Assembly (NCBI GenBank): GCA_030142905.1
Contig: JASJOG010000054.1
Location: 496,001-560,000 of the forward strand
Direction of reading: 5' to 3'
DNA length: 64,000 nt
From: Heliopora coerulea
Taxonomy: Eukaryota; Cnidaria; Anthozoa; Scleralcyonacea; Helioporidae
This document shows, piece by piece, positions 48,161 through 60,500 of this stretch (within the stretch, counting starts at the first letter, position 1; the number at the start of each line of letters is the position of its first letter). The notes under the pieces are model-generated. The model was not told where the DNA came from. It was given only the letters and a program-made list of their open reading frames with translations, and did not search any database. The position numbers and the translations under genes were made by a program.

Positions 48161-48224
48161 TTACCTCTTGTTTGTAGATTGAGAAGTCCGAGAGGATTTA
48201 GACGGTTGCTTGCTACCGGAGGAA
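48161..48224 (-). CDS. PPP4R4: PPP4R4-like, terminal coding exon
   Basis: Acceptor TATTCCAG; encodes SSGSKQPSKSSRTSQSTNKR then TAA. The Ser/Lys-rich end resembles the C terminus of vertebrate PPP4R4. Confidence 0.75.
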
Positions 48225-51200
48225 CTGGAATAAAAAAATATGAAAAATTCCCTTTTACCCTTTTTTTTCCCTTTTGTATAGGTGGCTTACAGGCAGAAGT
48301 GCTGGTGGGGGTGCTGGTGGCACAGTAGCAGTGCACGCGTCTCTCACCACTGTGACTAGGGCTCGATTCCGACTCCGTGCAGTTATCTGATTAAAGTTAC
48401 CTTTGTCACATGTGAGAAGAGTGTTGTCCAGTTTGACTCTGCCAAGCATCGCAGGGTTTCTTTCACCGGTTTACTCCTGTAGTAACACTGGACCCATGAA
48501 GGGGTGGCGCTTACGGGAACTCTAAGGATAGCAGCTGAGCTAGCTGATAGGGTGAACCAGTATAAACAAAGATACTTTACTTTACTTTTAACCCCCCATC
48601 TGTAACAAGTATTGTTGTGTAAAATGAGTAATATGATACTACGCAAATGTGGGATTTTTCCCAACATTGACAGCAGATAGTAAATGTAAAATTACTTAAT
48701 AATCCTGTCACATGGCTTGTGGCGGAACGATACATGTAGTTTTACTAGACCATCAATAGCAGCATAGTTCTCAGTAAAAGTACTTTCATGTAGTTTCCCA
48801 ATAGTATCAATAGTCGTATTGTGTAATGTAAAATACCGTAAGCTATTGACGTGCAAGGACAAATACTATATATAGGCGAAGTTTGTATAATACTATTTAG
48901 CTGTGATTACGTTGAAATAAAGAGAAGGTTGACCAACCGAGTGTGCACGTTACACATCCAAACATGTCCCCTTGATCCGGTAAGCATTCGCTAAATAACC
49001 CACAATTTCAAAAAAGACATGTTGAGCACCAGCATTTGCAGGTAAATTTGCACGCTTACCTGGGCGATTTTTTACTGAAGGTGGATTTATGTCCTACATT
49101 GCTATAAGTACTCTTCACCGTCACTAGGCTAGGTCCAGTGGTTTTCTTGGATGAGTTGGCGGTAGAGTTCTCGGAAAGATAACTACAGGATGCCAAATCT
49201 GGAAGAGCACACGAGATGGAAGACATTTTTGTCAATCCAGAGTTGGTCGCTGCATGAGATTGTGTTTTGCTGCCGGATGTTGAAGATTTGTTGGTTCCTG
49301 GTTTACCTATAAGGAACAATTTAAACAAAGTTGTAGGACATGAAGATGCGTTGAACGTATATTAAAGAATTCCAAACCTAGTTTCCCAGCGTTAACACTG
49401 ACAATCTCAGACATTCATCATGTCTTACCAGGCAGGATCAGTCTTCTATTATTTTAGTCTGGCTAACGCCAGACGATTTTATTCCTCAAGAAGAAAGATT
49501 CTTCCAGCAAAGAGTTAAATCTGAATTCATTGAAAACAGGGTTCTGCCCAGGACCATCTGAGTGCCTACCGGGCACCTGCAGGCCCGGTGTCATACCCCC
49601 AAAGGCAGACAATTCGTTCTAACTTTGACTGGATATCGTACTTCACCGAATCACCGGTAGCTAACAGTGTGCGCAGTGCAGTGCTAAATTTTACAGAGTA
49701 ATGGTCAATAACGTTGTCTGAGTAAAAAAATCACTAAAGGTTTCTTATAATTTATTCGATACTTTTCGAATGCCAGGCGTAAGGGCTCGCTTCGGCATGG
49801 GTGCCTGGCGCCCGGCACCACCCACCGTGGCCAGAACCTGCTGAAAAAATAGTTTTGAGTTTCTAACAGAATGAATGCTTGGCAGTTTCAGGGAGATATA
49901 CATATTGAGAATTGATCGTTACATTAATACAATCGCTCTCAGTTTCGGGGTGATACTCGCGTCAGGGCATATCTATTTCAGTAATGGCCAATCCTTCGGG
50001 CCTTGCAGATCATTGTTGGACTTTGGCTCTGTGTCGCGGACCGTGGCAGGTCACTGATCTACGAAAGGCAGCCACCTAGAAGTTTTCGAAAGAACAGAAA
50101 GGAACCATAAACAGTTCGAGATCTTCCTGTGGAAAGATTGCTCCACTAGCTGGATCAGGCCCACAAGGTGGGCTAGCCCCAACCTCGTACCCAGGGTCTC
50201 ATCTTCATTTCCCAGCGGAGATGAGACCCTGGGTACTTGGTAGGCTAACCCCGAGGATTAATTTATCATTCATCGGAGCTATTCTTCTCCAGCATTAGAA
50301 GCATTGCTGTTCAGATCTGGATAACTGCGGTTTTTAGATTGAAAGCTTCATTAAAAAACGTACCTTCTTTACTTAAGCTTTTCCTTAATTCTGGCTTTCC
50401 ATATTTTTTGTTGTTTACTAAACATAAAAATATACTGTTAAAAGCAGACACTTAAAAAAAAATATCCCTGAAATCTCTACTTGGTTGGGAAGGGCGAAGC
50501 GCATTGAAACCAGCCAGATGGCTTAAAATTGAAATAGAATAAATAAAGAAAATTATTCTCAGTTGAAAAAATGCCATACCTATTCCTCCTTTTTTGTTCG
50601 TCTTGTCTTCCTTCGAAATGCTCTTTTTCTTTCCTTCAGAACCTTGTCGGGCAACAGCTAGTCCATCGCGCTCTCTTTCCTCCTGTTTGGTTAAAAATAA
50701 AATAACAAGTATTTTTAAATCACAGGTATGCGATCTTTTATGATAGCTAGTAGAATCGGTAGTTCAGTTTACACTTGAGCAATGGGTGCTAGTGTAGGTA
50801 GTCGAGGATAACACGACGTTTCGAGCGAAGGCCCTTCGTCGGGAAGTTAGTAGCGTGGGTCGGGAAAACAACATGAGCTTTTATATTGTTGAATACAAAA
50901 ACGATCACGTGATAAATAATAGACCAATAAGATGGATTTGGTAAAAACAAAGTATAAACAAAAAATGTAAATCACATAACAGAATATATTAAGGAGGAAA
51001 CCAGGTTATAATTGCATAATATACGGATAAACAAGAACAAAATGGAAAAGGTTAGTAATACAGATACAATAAACTAACAGCGGGCCTAGACAAATGGACT
51101 TAAACATAAGAAAAACGCTCATTAATACCATGGGGGTGGACGGTGCCGAGTCGATTCCCTTCTCAAAGTTCCTTCGTCTTCGCCGCTTATGCAGTGAAGA

Positions 51201-54200
51201 TGAAGACTTTCAAGCCAAAAGTCTGGAAATGAGAAACTTTTTTGTCCAACGTGGCTATCCCACCTCTCTTTTGGACACTGCCTTTTCAAAAGCCTCCCAT
51301 ATTCCCCGATCTGACACCCTTAGAGACCATGTGTCTAATGTCACTACTAATAACAAAATTCTCCTAGTTTTAACTTATCATCCTTTTAATTTCAAAGTTA
51401 GAGATGTCATTAGGAAGAATTATCATATCCTGAAAGACGACCCTGAAACATCTTCCATTTTCTCCAGTAACCCCCTACTCTCTTTTCGACACAGCAAAAA
51501 TATCCATGAAACCCTAGTCCATAGCTCCCTACCACAGGATTCGTCGTCACATAGCTCCCTACCACAGGATTCCTTGTGGTGTGGGTCAATGTAAAACTTG
51601 TAACTTCATAGATTCTTCCACCACTATTCTGGCACCTAAATCTAAGTATCAAATCAAGCACCGTTTCACGTGCACCTCCTCCCATCTCATTTACTGCATC
51701 TCATGCAGTAGATGTGGCATGCTTTACATTGGAGAAACTGGAAGACTTTTGAGCACAAGGTTTGGTGAGCACCGCCACGCTGTCATTGGTTGGCGATGCT
51801 AACCAGCCTGTTGCCAGACATTTCAATGCTGGTAATCACAGTGTTTCAGATATGAAATTTCGAGCCCTCTGTCCCATCTCTGGTAGCAATGATAGCCGCA
51901 AAAGACATGAAATGCGTCTCATTTCCAAACTCGGCACCGTCCACCCCCATGGTATTAATGAGCGTTTTTCTTATGTTTAAGTCCATTTGTCTAGGCCCGA
52001 TGTTAGTTTATTGTATCTGTATTACTAACCTTTTCCATTTTGTTCTTGTTTATCCGTATATTATGCAATTATAACCTAGTTTCCTCCTTAATATATTCTG
52101 TTATGTGATTTACATTTTTTGTTTATACTTTGTTTTTACCAAATCCATCTTACTGGTCTATTTTTTATCACGTGATCGCTTTTGTATTCAACAATATAAA
52201 AGCTCATGTTGTTTTCCCGACCCACGCTACTGACATCCCGACGAAGGGCCTTCGCTCGAAACGTCGAAGTTTCTTTTCGTATATTTCAGGTAGTTGCTTC
52301 ACCCAAAGTTATCGCATCTAGTTCAGTTTACACGTCGCTACTTGTCATGGATGACAAGACCACACCGTTATATTAAAGAAAATCTAACGTGAAGAGTGTA
52401 TAATTTACCGCGGCTTATTTGCGGCGAGTAAGAATTGACCGTTGCGTATTACCATGGATGGCAGTTATATAAGCCATGTGCTCAAAAATCGTTCTTCTTA
52501 GGATAGAGCTTGACGATCGTTTATCTATCATATCGTGATATTTCCAAGCTCTCATTCTTCTAACATATAAATTTCATCTATATAATTACTAGTAGCTTCC
52601 GCTTAGGTCGCACATATATGTCGAAATGGCACCTTGGCTCTCTTTCTGAGTCTTGGTAGCTCAGTGGTTATGGCGTCTCACCAGTCATCAGAAGGTTGCG
52701 AGTTCGATCCCCGTCTGGGGCTTGAAATAATAATAATAATGCAATCTATCATCTCATAGATTGCACTAGTGCTGGGCGATACCGAGTACTTGGTATTCGA
52801 TACCAGCGATACCACGAGCAGCGGTATCGGTATCGACTACTGACCTGTTATCGCTCGATACTTGCTTCCGGTTTTTTGGCTATGTGTGTTACTTTACTTT
52901 TTCTTATGATCAATTTTTTCGTTAAACAGTTAGAGGTTCAACAAACTATTAAAATAATTATAAAAAGAAAGTACGCCAACTTAAGTATCGTTGGGCCGTT
53001 GGCTTAGTCGCAGCTTCATTTAGTAATGTTAAAGTCTTAGCATAAAATACGAAAACCTACCTTGTTCGAGACTACATTTTCACAATCGCGCGAAGTATCG
53101 GAAGTGAACGATACCAGCATTATAAGTACTCACTTATGGTATCGAAAATTAAAACTTCGCAGTCATTTTGGTATCGAAATAGGTATCGACCGATACCAAT
53201 TTTCAAGTAATCGGTATCGAAATAAAAATCCTGGTATCGCCCAGCACTAGATTGCACTATTTTCACGTTTATAAATTTCTCCAATAACATTCCCCCGTCG
53301 GTCCGTCACGGATATTTCGACAGGTCCCAGCAAACCACGACCGCCTTTTAGGCAAGGTTGGTTATTTTGATTGTTTGTATAGTGTAATAACACCCCGCCG
53401 TATGGGCAGGGTGACGAAAAATTAGTCTATAGACTCATTCAGTTGTTCTCCTCCACGGAAATCTTTAGTAAAAGGCGAAAGATTTGTCCGATTATGAAGG
53501 AAAACCAGAGTTGAATACCTAATTGAAAGTTGATATCACTATTTAAGCGGCGAAGCATGTCCTTCAAATTGTGGGACATAATATAAACATAATGCGCATG
53601 GGTATATCTGGCGGAAATGAGATCATAGCCATTAGACTACTTAACAGGTACCTTTAAACTAGAGCGAAAAGTTTTGTCAGTTGATGATTTTAGAAATGTG
53701 AGAGCTTGGAGATATCTTAAGATAGATAAATGATCTTCAAGCTCTCGCATTTCTAAAATCATCAACTGCCTTAACCATTACTAATATATAGTGCCTTCCG
53801 CTTAGGTCGCACATATACGTCAAACTTGCATCTTAGCTCGCCATCTGAGTCTCGGTAGCTCAATGTTTAGAGCGTCTCACCGGTCATCAGAAGATTGCGG
53901 GTTCGATCCCCGTCTGGGGCTCAGAAATCATCTGAGTACAGAGCTTGAAGGTCATTCATCTATCTTAAGAAAAGTTTTGTCTTGTCTTTCTTTACGAGTA
54001 TCAACGTTTCAAGTACGTCCTTCGCTGAGGACTAACTCACTCAGTAGCTGAGTTCACAGGACTTTCGCTCCATGGCTCAAGTGTCGTCTTCTAAAGGATG
54101 AAATTTCAGTTTCGCAGATATGGATCTCGATTATAAAAGTGTACAGCTAATATTGGTCAAATTTATGAAACGCGCGTTATCGGAGTACGATGTGGGGGTA

Positions 54201-54550
54201 ATTTCTACCGATGTCTGTTCGTTTGTCTGGTCCAAAAATCCATGTACTCAGATCGGATTACTTCGTCTTAATTCTCAAATTCGCCATTCAAAAACTAGAA
54301 GAGTTTGTCGTTTTCTGAACTGAACAATTTTGGACCTGTACTATGTGTTTGGTCAAAATGATCATCTGATCGTCAAAACCCGCAAACCAAGCTGGTCAAG
54401 CCATAACATCAAAAATCTCAATGGCTCGAATTTCTGATGTGAACATTTTAGCGCTTCCGTTAAAATAACGCTGAATCAGCACTAACGTTTCAAGACAAAG
54501 TCCTTCTTGAAAATCATGTACTATGAAAAAGTTTCCTGATTAAATATTAC

Positions 54551-54596
<46 letters not shown>

Positions 54597-57500
54597 GTAA
54601 CAAAAGTGAGTGGCGAACTGTCTGTGACAGGCAGCATGGTCGTTCTTATGCTCTGCAGATTGCAAAGGCTCTGGAGACAATCAGAAGTCAAGTCACAATA
54701 TTAAATTATGAAATAAGTTAAATATTTAAACATAGAAAAACCGGCTGACTGACGACTAATTTCGCTGCTGAGTTCGTAGAGTGCTAGACTAAACTCTCAC
54801 GGTAGTAGTTTCGACTTTTACTGAAGGCCCATGTCGGTACTTTGTAAGGGGGATTTTGCGACATAGTTCCCACTGGCGATTTCTCGTCATGAATGTAGAT
54901 GCCAATATTATTTATGCATTATTGTTTTCAAAGTTGTAATCAGCCATAGCTTAGCAACCACTTTCCTGACGCGATATGAAGTATAGAGTGTTGCGTAAGC
55001 AGTTCTGAGCCAACTAGAAAAAGTTGGAGGTAGAACTCTGCCTAAGAACCGAGAAAACGAGTCGCCAAAGTTCCGAGCAGAAGCCTTTCATCAGAATTTA
55101 ATGTGGGACTGGGGAACGAAAAACACTGCAGTTTTGTACTGCATATCTGACATCAGATGAGCGGAACGTAAACAAAATGATAAAGAAGTCATTTAATATT
55201 CTTATCGTCGATTAGAATAGCAAATGACTTCCCACCTTTGGAGCCATTTTCTTTACCTTCCGCTCATCTGACAACCTTAATTTGACCAGGAGCTTAGATC
55301 TCACAACATTTTCGAACATACAATGTCAAGCGTTTTTCATTTCATCTTAAATTTTATCCTGATGATTCATGATGGGCTTTCTCTCGAAACGTCAGTACCT
55401 CGTTTTCTCGTTTTTTGGACAGTGTACTTCCTTAAACTTTTTTCACTTTCCTGACGTGACGCCTCAATACCTAGGAAAGGTTGTACGAAGTTGGATAGAA
55501 ACTCCCAATGAATAGCGTCATCCATGCTCGGGGCAACTAATCTTAAATTTAAAGCCTAATTGTGAGTTATCACTTTTTGGTCCAGTTCGATGAAGAAAAC
55601 TTAAATTCGGTTATTCAATAGCGCTGTTCATTCGTTAGCCTGATAAGCCATCCGAAGTTCGTGCAACTGTTCCATGATAAGTACCGTGGACGTCCTTTTA
55701 AAGTATCAGTGTCATTCAAGACATCTGGGACGTGCTTTTGAGTATCTTTATGATCAATGATATAACCAAGCAATGATATAAAAATAGACTGCTGTGATGG
55801 CAGTGTTAAACGATATGTCAAAAGCCAAAAAGTTAAAAATGTGCGAAAACTGAAAATGTAAATTTAACGTATCTAGAGAAGCCCCCCAGGTTTCGAAGTC
55901 GGAAGACCTTTTTTCACACATTGACCAATGCGCTTCGCTCGAAACTTTAGTGCTTTCTATTTTCAGTTTCAGTATTTCTTGAATCTTTTAAATTTTCAAA
56001 CGTTCGGTACCCGCTTGTTACAGAATAAACAGGCCGAGAATTTTGTAGTGCTTCAAGTTTTGAGAACTCGACATATCTACTCCAGTGGTAACATTAGCAT
56101 TGATAGCCTATCGTGCAAACAAAACGGATAAAAACACTCAGATAACTTAAACATTTTACCATCACTCTTTCCTCTTCTTCCTTTTTCTGGTCCACCAAAT
56201 CTTCTTCGAACATTGTGCGTCTGCTCAGCTGTTGTAAGAACGGGAGATGAAATTATTATTACGGAGAATATCATATTGTTTCGAATGAACAATCAACGAT
56301 ACATTCACAAATCCAATTTTTCTTACCGTTTCCATCACGACTTCTATCTTATCAAGCTTAAGGACAGCCTTAAGAAAAAGTATATTTAAAAAAAAAAAAG
56401 AAAACAAAGCCGGTCAGCCATCTTGAAAGCCTCGATGTTAGGAAAGGATGAAACAATATCCAGAACCAGCCGACAACTTTAAAAGGTATAAAACAAAGCA
56501 AAATTTGAATAAAAGCGACATCTTGAAAAAGCCACGATATAGGTTATTAACGAGACTAAACGTTGAAATGATGAATTTTCGACTTCATTGCAAAGTCACT
56601 TTGGTCTGAAGATGACTTAGCAATAAATTCGAAAATTCACCATTTCAACATTTAGCCTTGTTTATAACCTATATCTCGGGCTTTGAACATGTCGCTTTTA
56701 TTCGGATGAAACGATATGATGGCATGTTTCAAGATCTGTGTAAAAACACACGTTATCGAACTACAATTAGTAGAAACTTAGTCGAGTACTATTGCAAATG
56801 CTGCATTCTGATTGGCTACGCTACTCGCTATCTATTCGTCGATAGATAGCGAGTAGCGAAAATGGCATTCGCCTCTCGTTTTTGTGAAGTTTCTGAAGAC
56901 GAAATAGAATGCTTACTTGAAAGTGCAATCCTAGAGAAAACGAAAAATGTTCTTTGCAAAGTCTGTTTTTACTAAAACAATTAGATTATTCGCTCTCGAT
57001 TTCTATGAGGTGGAGCGAATTATCTAATTGTTAATTAGAGAGTGTTTTAGAAGCTGTTTACATGGAACATTTTCAGTCCTGCCAAATGGCCTGAAAATAC
57101 AAAAGCTTTGTCCGAGCCAGAATTTCTTTCAATCGATTGCCTAATTTTCAAATGGAATGTTTCGTGAGCCCGGACTGACATTATTCCTGTACTCAGCCCC
57201 TTATCGATTATATTTTTGTTGGTCCGTTCAAAAGTAGTATATACTTGATAAGGAATCTTTCTCTACAGGTAGGATATCTTCGTCTTATGTTCTTAAATTC
57301 GTCATGCATAGACTTAAAGAATGCTAATTTCTAAAAAATATAGACAATAACTTGTGGTAGGATTCCAGAAGGTTTTTTGCCCATCAACATTATCGCATAA
57401 AAAAGATACACTGTTCCCCTTGTGTAGCCAAGATCACGTGACGTCTTTGTCACGCTTACCTCACGAACAGCAGCTGAAACATCCGGGTCTTGTTCGGTTC

Positions 57501-60500
57501 TTAACAACTTCCTAACGCATTGTTCCAGTTGCTGCAGCAAGTTTCGGTCAGCGGGCAACTTTAACACCGACTTTAGTTTGGGCAACAAATTGCAGAACTG
57601 TAATCGTATATTGACAACAGGATCCTAAATCAAAAGTTAGAGTTAAGTTACGGCGGATGCAATCTCCTTCAAATTAAGAGGTACATGCGGCAACGGGAAC
57701 ATTCACAAAGGTGACGAAAGGTTGCCGTTCCGTTGGAAAAAAAAACCTCAAACAAACTCTTAAGTCGAACTGAAATATAAAATAGACTGCTGCACAGGCA
57801 GGTTGTTTTTCTCTGCGAAATAGAGAAAGTCTAAATGTTTCACTCTGACCATGGTTCTTTGCCCGAAACGTTAGCTTCCCGTCTTCTCATGTTCGGAAGT
57901 ACGCAGCATCTAAACCTTTCCTCTCGAGAACTTGAATCGTTAAATCAACAGATCGCTTTAGAAATTTCTGCATATTAAATGCTTAAAAATTTACCGAGAC
58001 AAGCCTCTTGTGGATAGTTCTCTGGACCTTCTACTCTTCAACGTATTAGAGATGAGTACTGCTTGCCTGGCACTTATAAAATTCGGGTGTCTTCCGGCCT
58101 TTTTCCCAACTTAACCATTTTATCGAAAAAATTCGGCTGGGTCTTACTCTTCATAATGAACTTAAGTGCTTACCATTGCTAGCTCCAAGGCAAACAAGAA
58201 AAAGTGATCCTTGAAGAATTTCCTCGAAAAAAGTTCTAATATGTATGTACAAATTCTGATAAACAATAATCTGTGACGATAACTCTTCCCTTTCCCAAAA
58301 TCTATAGAAATAAAAACAAGAGATACAATAACCAGTCTGCTCATGAATCATTCATAGTATGAAGCAACTAAACCATCACTATAATTTATTCAACATTTAA
58401 TTCTAGTACATCATAAGCATTGGTCACTACAAAGTTACGTAAACTGTAGTGTCGTAGACTGATCACGTAGTAGAATTCTACGTCGAATTGAAGTTTGAAT
58501 TTTCAAGTTGAAGTTTCAATTTGAAGGCGGGAACGTAAGGGTAGCATTGGCAAGGAAAGGAATTCGATGGGAAGGGAAGGGAAGGGATGGGAGGGGAAGG
58601 GAAGGGATGGTAAAGGGGGAAAGAGAAGGAAGAAGGGAAAAGGAAATGGAAGGGATCACAAAGGACGGAAGAGAAGGGAAGGAAAGTAAAGGAAACAAAA
58701 GGAAACGAGAAGGAGAAAGAGGAAGGGGAAGATTAAAAGGAGTAAACTTCAGCAATACCAAGATAAAGAGATTACAAGAAAAAATGCGAAAATTAAACAA
58801 CTCGCAAAATCTGAGTGTGTTTTGAAGCTGACTAAAAAATGATAAAAAAGCTGAGTGAGGGAAGTTAACAAGCATAATTAAGTAAATTACAAACCTTCAA
58901 CGAAACGGCCACAAAGTTCACTTCTTTGTTCCGATCGTTGGTTATTTTTAACGAATAAACACAAAGTGTATCCTGCACCATTTGTTACCGGGAGTACATG
59001 CTAAAAGACAGTAAACATTGAATCATTTTCCTCCTATCTCCTGACTGATCCCTCAGCCACATGTTGTGTGCGCTATAAGTGTTCCAATAAAACTTCACGA
59101 GTTTAGGTAAGGCTCTGTTCTTACATTTCTTTGCGCCACGTCAAACAAGACCGGGACGAACTTGTAATAAATCTGGTCTGAGGAAAAGCAGTCTACAAGG
59201 CTTCCAAATTTCTTGAGAAGTTGTTCGTGAACTCGCCAATTGTTGGACTGAGACACCGTATGCTCACAAGCAATGAGCGGTGGTATCAAATCTGATAGAT
59301 TGTTCAGCTAAAGGTGAAAAATAACAACCATAGTCAAATTCATTAAACTACAACTAACTTTAGTGTTCGTGTTTACAGAAGAATTCCAAGGAAGATAAGC
59401 GAAACAAATGAGCATTTTGGATGTGTTAACTAAAGAGCACTACTTCTCGTTTGTTTTATATTGTGTAAAATGCTTCCAAAACTACGTTATTTGAACTTTT
59501 AAAGTTTACTAAATGATAAATTTATAAAAACACGGTGTCGTCATTGGCCACGACGCCTGCTGTAAGAGCTCCTTAATCAAACAGAGATATTCGGAATTTC
59601 TTTATCATTAAAACCAACTAATGCGTTTCGTAGAAAGAACGAAAAAACGAACGAACGAACGAAAAAGTAACTACATAACAAAAAACCACACAAGTAAATA
59701 TACATAGATCAATAAAACTAAAACCCACTGTCCTTTAATTAACCTGATACGAAGAGTTAACAATCAAAGAATCAAGGAATTGAAAAAGGTGATTTATATT
59801 AGATACCTTTGTTTCCCCTAAAGTAGACTTTCCACCGTTGGACAATGCAGCCAATATCACAGGGAGGTTCGATATGACACCTTCCAGAACCTGCAAACAA
59901 AACACAGTCAATTTACGTAAATAACTTTAAAATGAAGATTAAAGCCCAGCATAGTACTTTGAGAATAGCCGTGGACACAGTAGAATCAATTCATAATATT
60001 CAATACATGAAAGGATCTAACATTTCGTTGCAAACATCATAACATCTTCAGAGATATGGTTAACATTGGGGAAACAACAAAACGTTAGATCCTCTTATTT
60101 ATTAAATATTATGAATCGATTCTACTGTGTCCATGGCTATTCTTAAAGTACTATGCTGGGCTTTAATCTTCATTTTAAAGTTATGCTTCCCTCCTGGACA
60201 ATCATTGGCTTACGTAAATATCTTCAAGTTTACATCTGATATAAAACCGAAGATATTTTACAGACAGACCTGCTGGCTAAACTGTCAAAATGTAAGAACT
60301 AAGCGATTAAGTGTCCCTTTCAATCGCATGTCACTATTCAGTCTTAGTTTCATCACCATGTCAGATCAGCTTTTACTGTGCCTTCGTGCATCCCTTTCGC
60401 TGCTTGACAGTATTGACTGCGTCGGTTTTTTAAGTGCTTTCTATGTTTTTTATCATTTTTTGTTGTTGTTGTTGTTGTTTTGATAATTTATGCAGTGTCT

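Noticed and set aside
58508..58875. Lys/Glu- or Leu/Pro-rich open frames on both strands
   Set aside because: Products of the polypurine tract, not coding.
60127..60483. 118-codon plus-strand open frame with hydrophobic stretches
   Set aside because: Begins inside a foldback arm, lies antisense in an intron and ends in a (TTG)n run.
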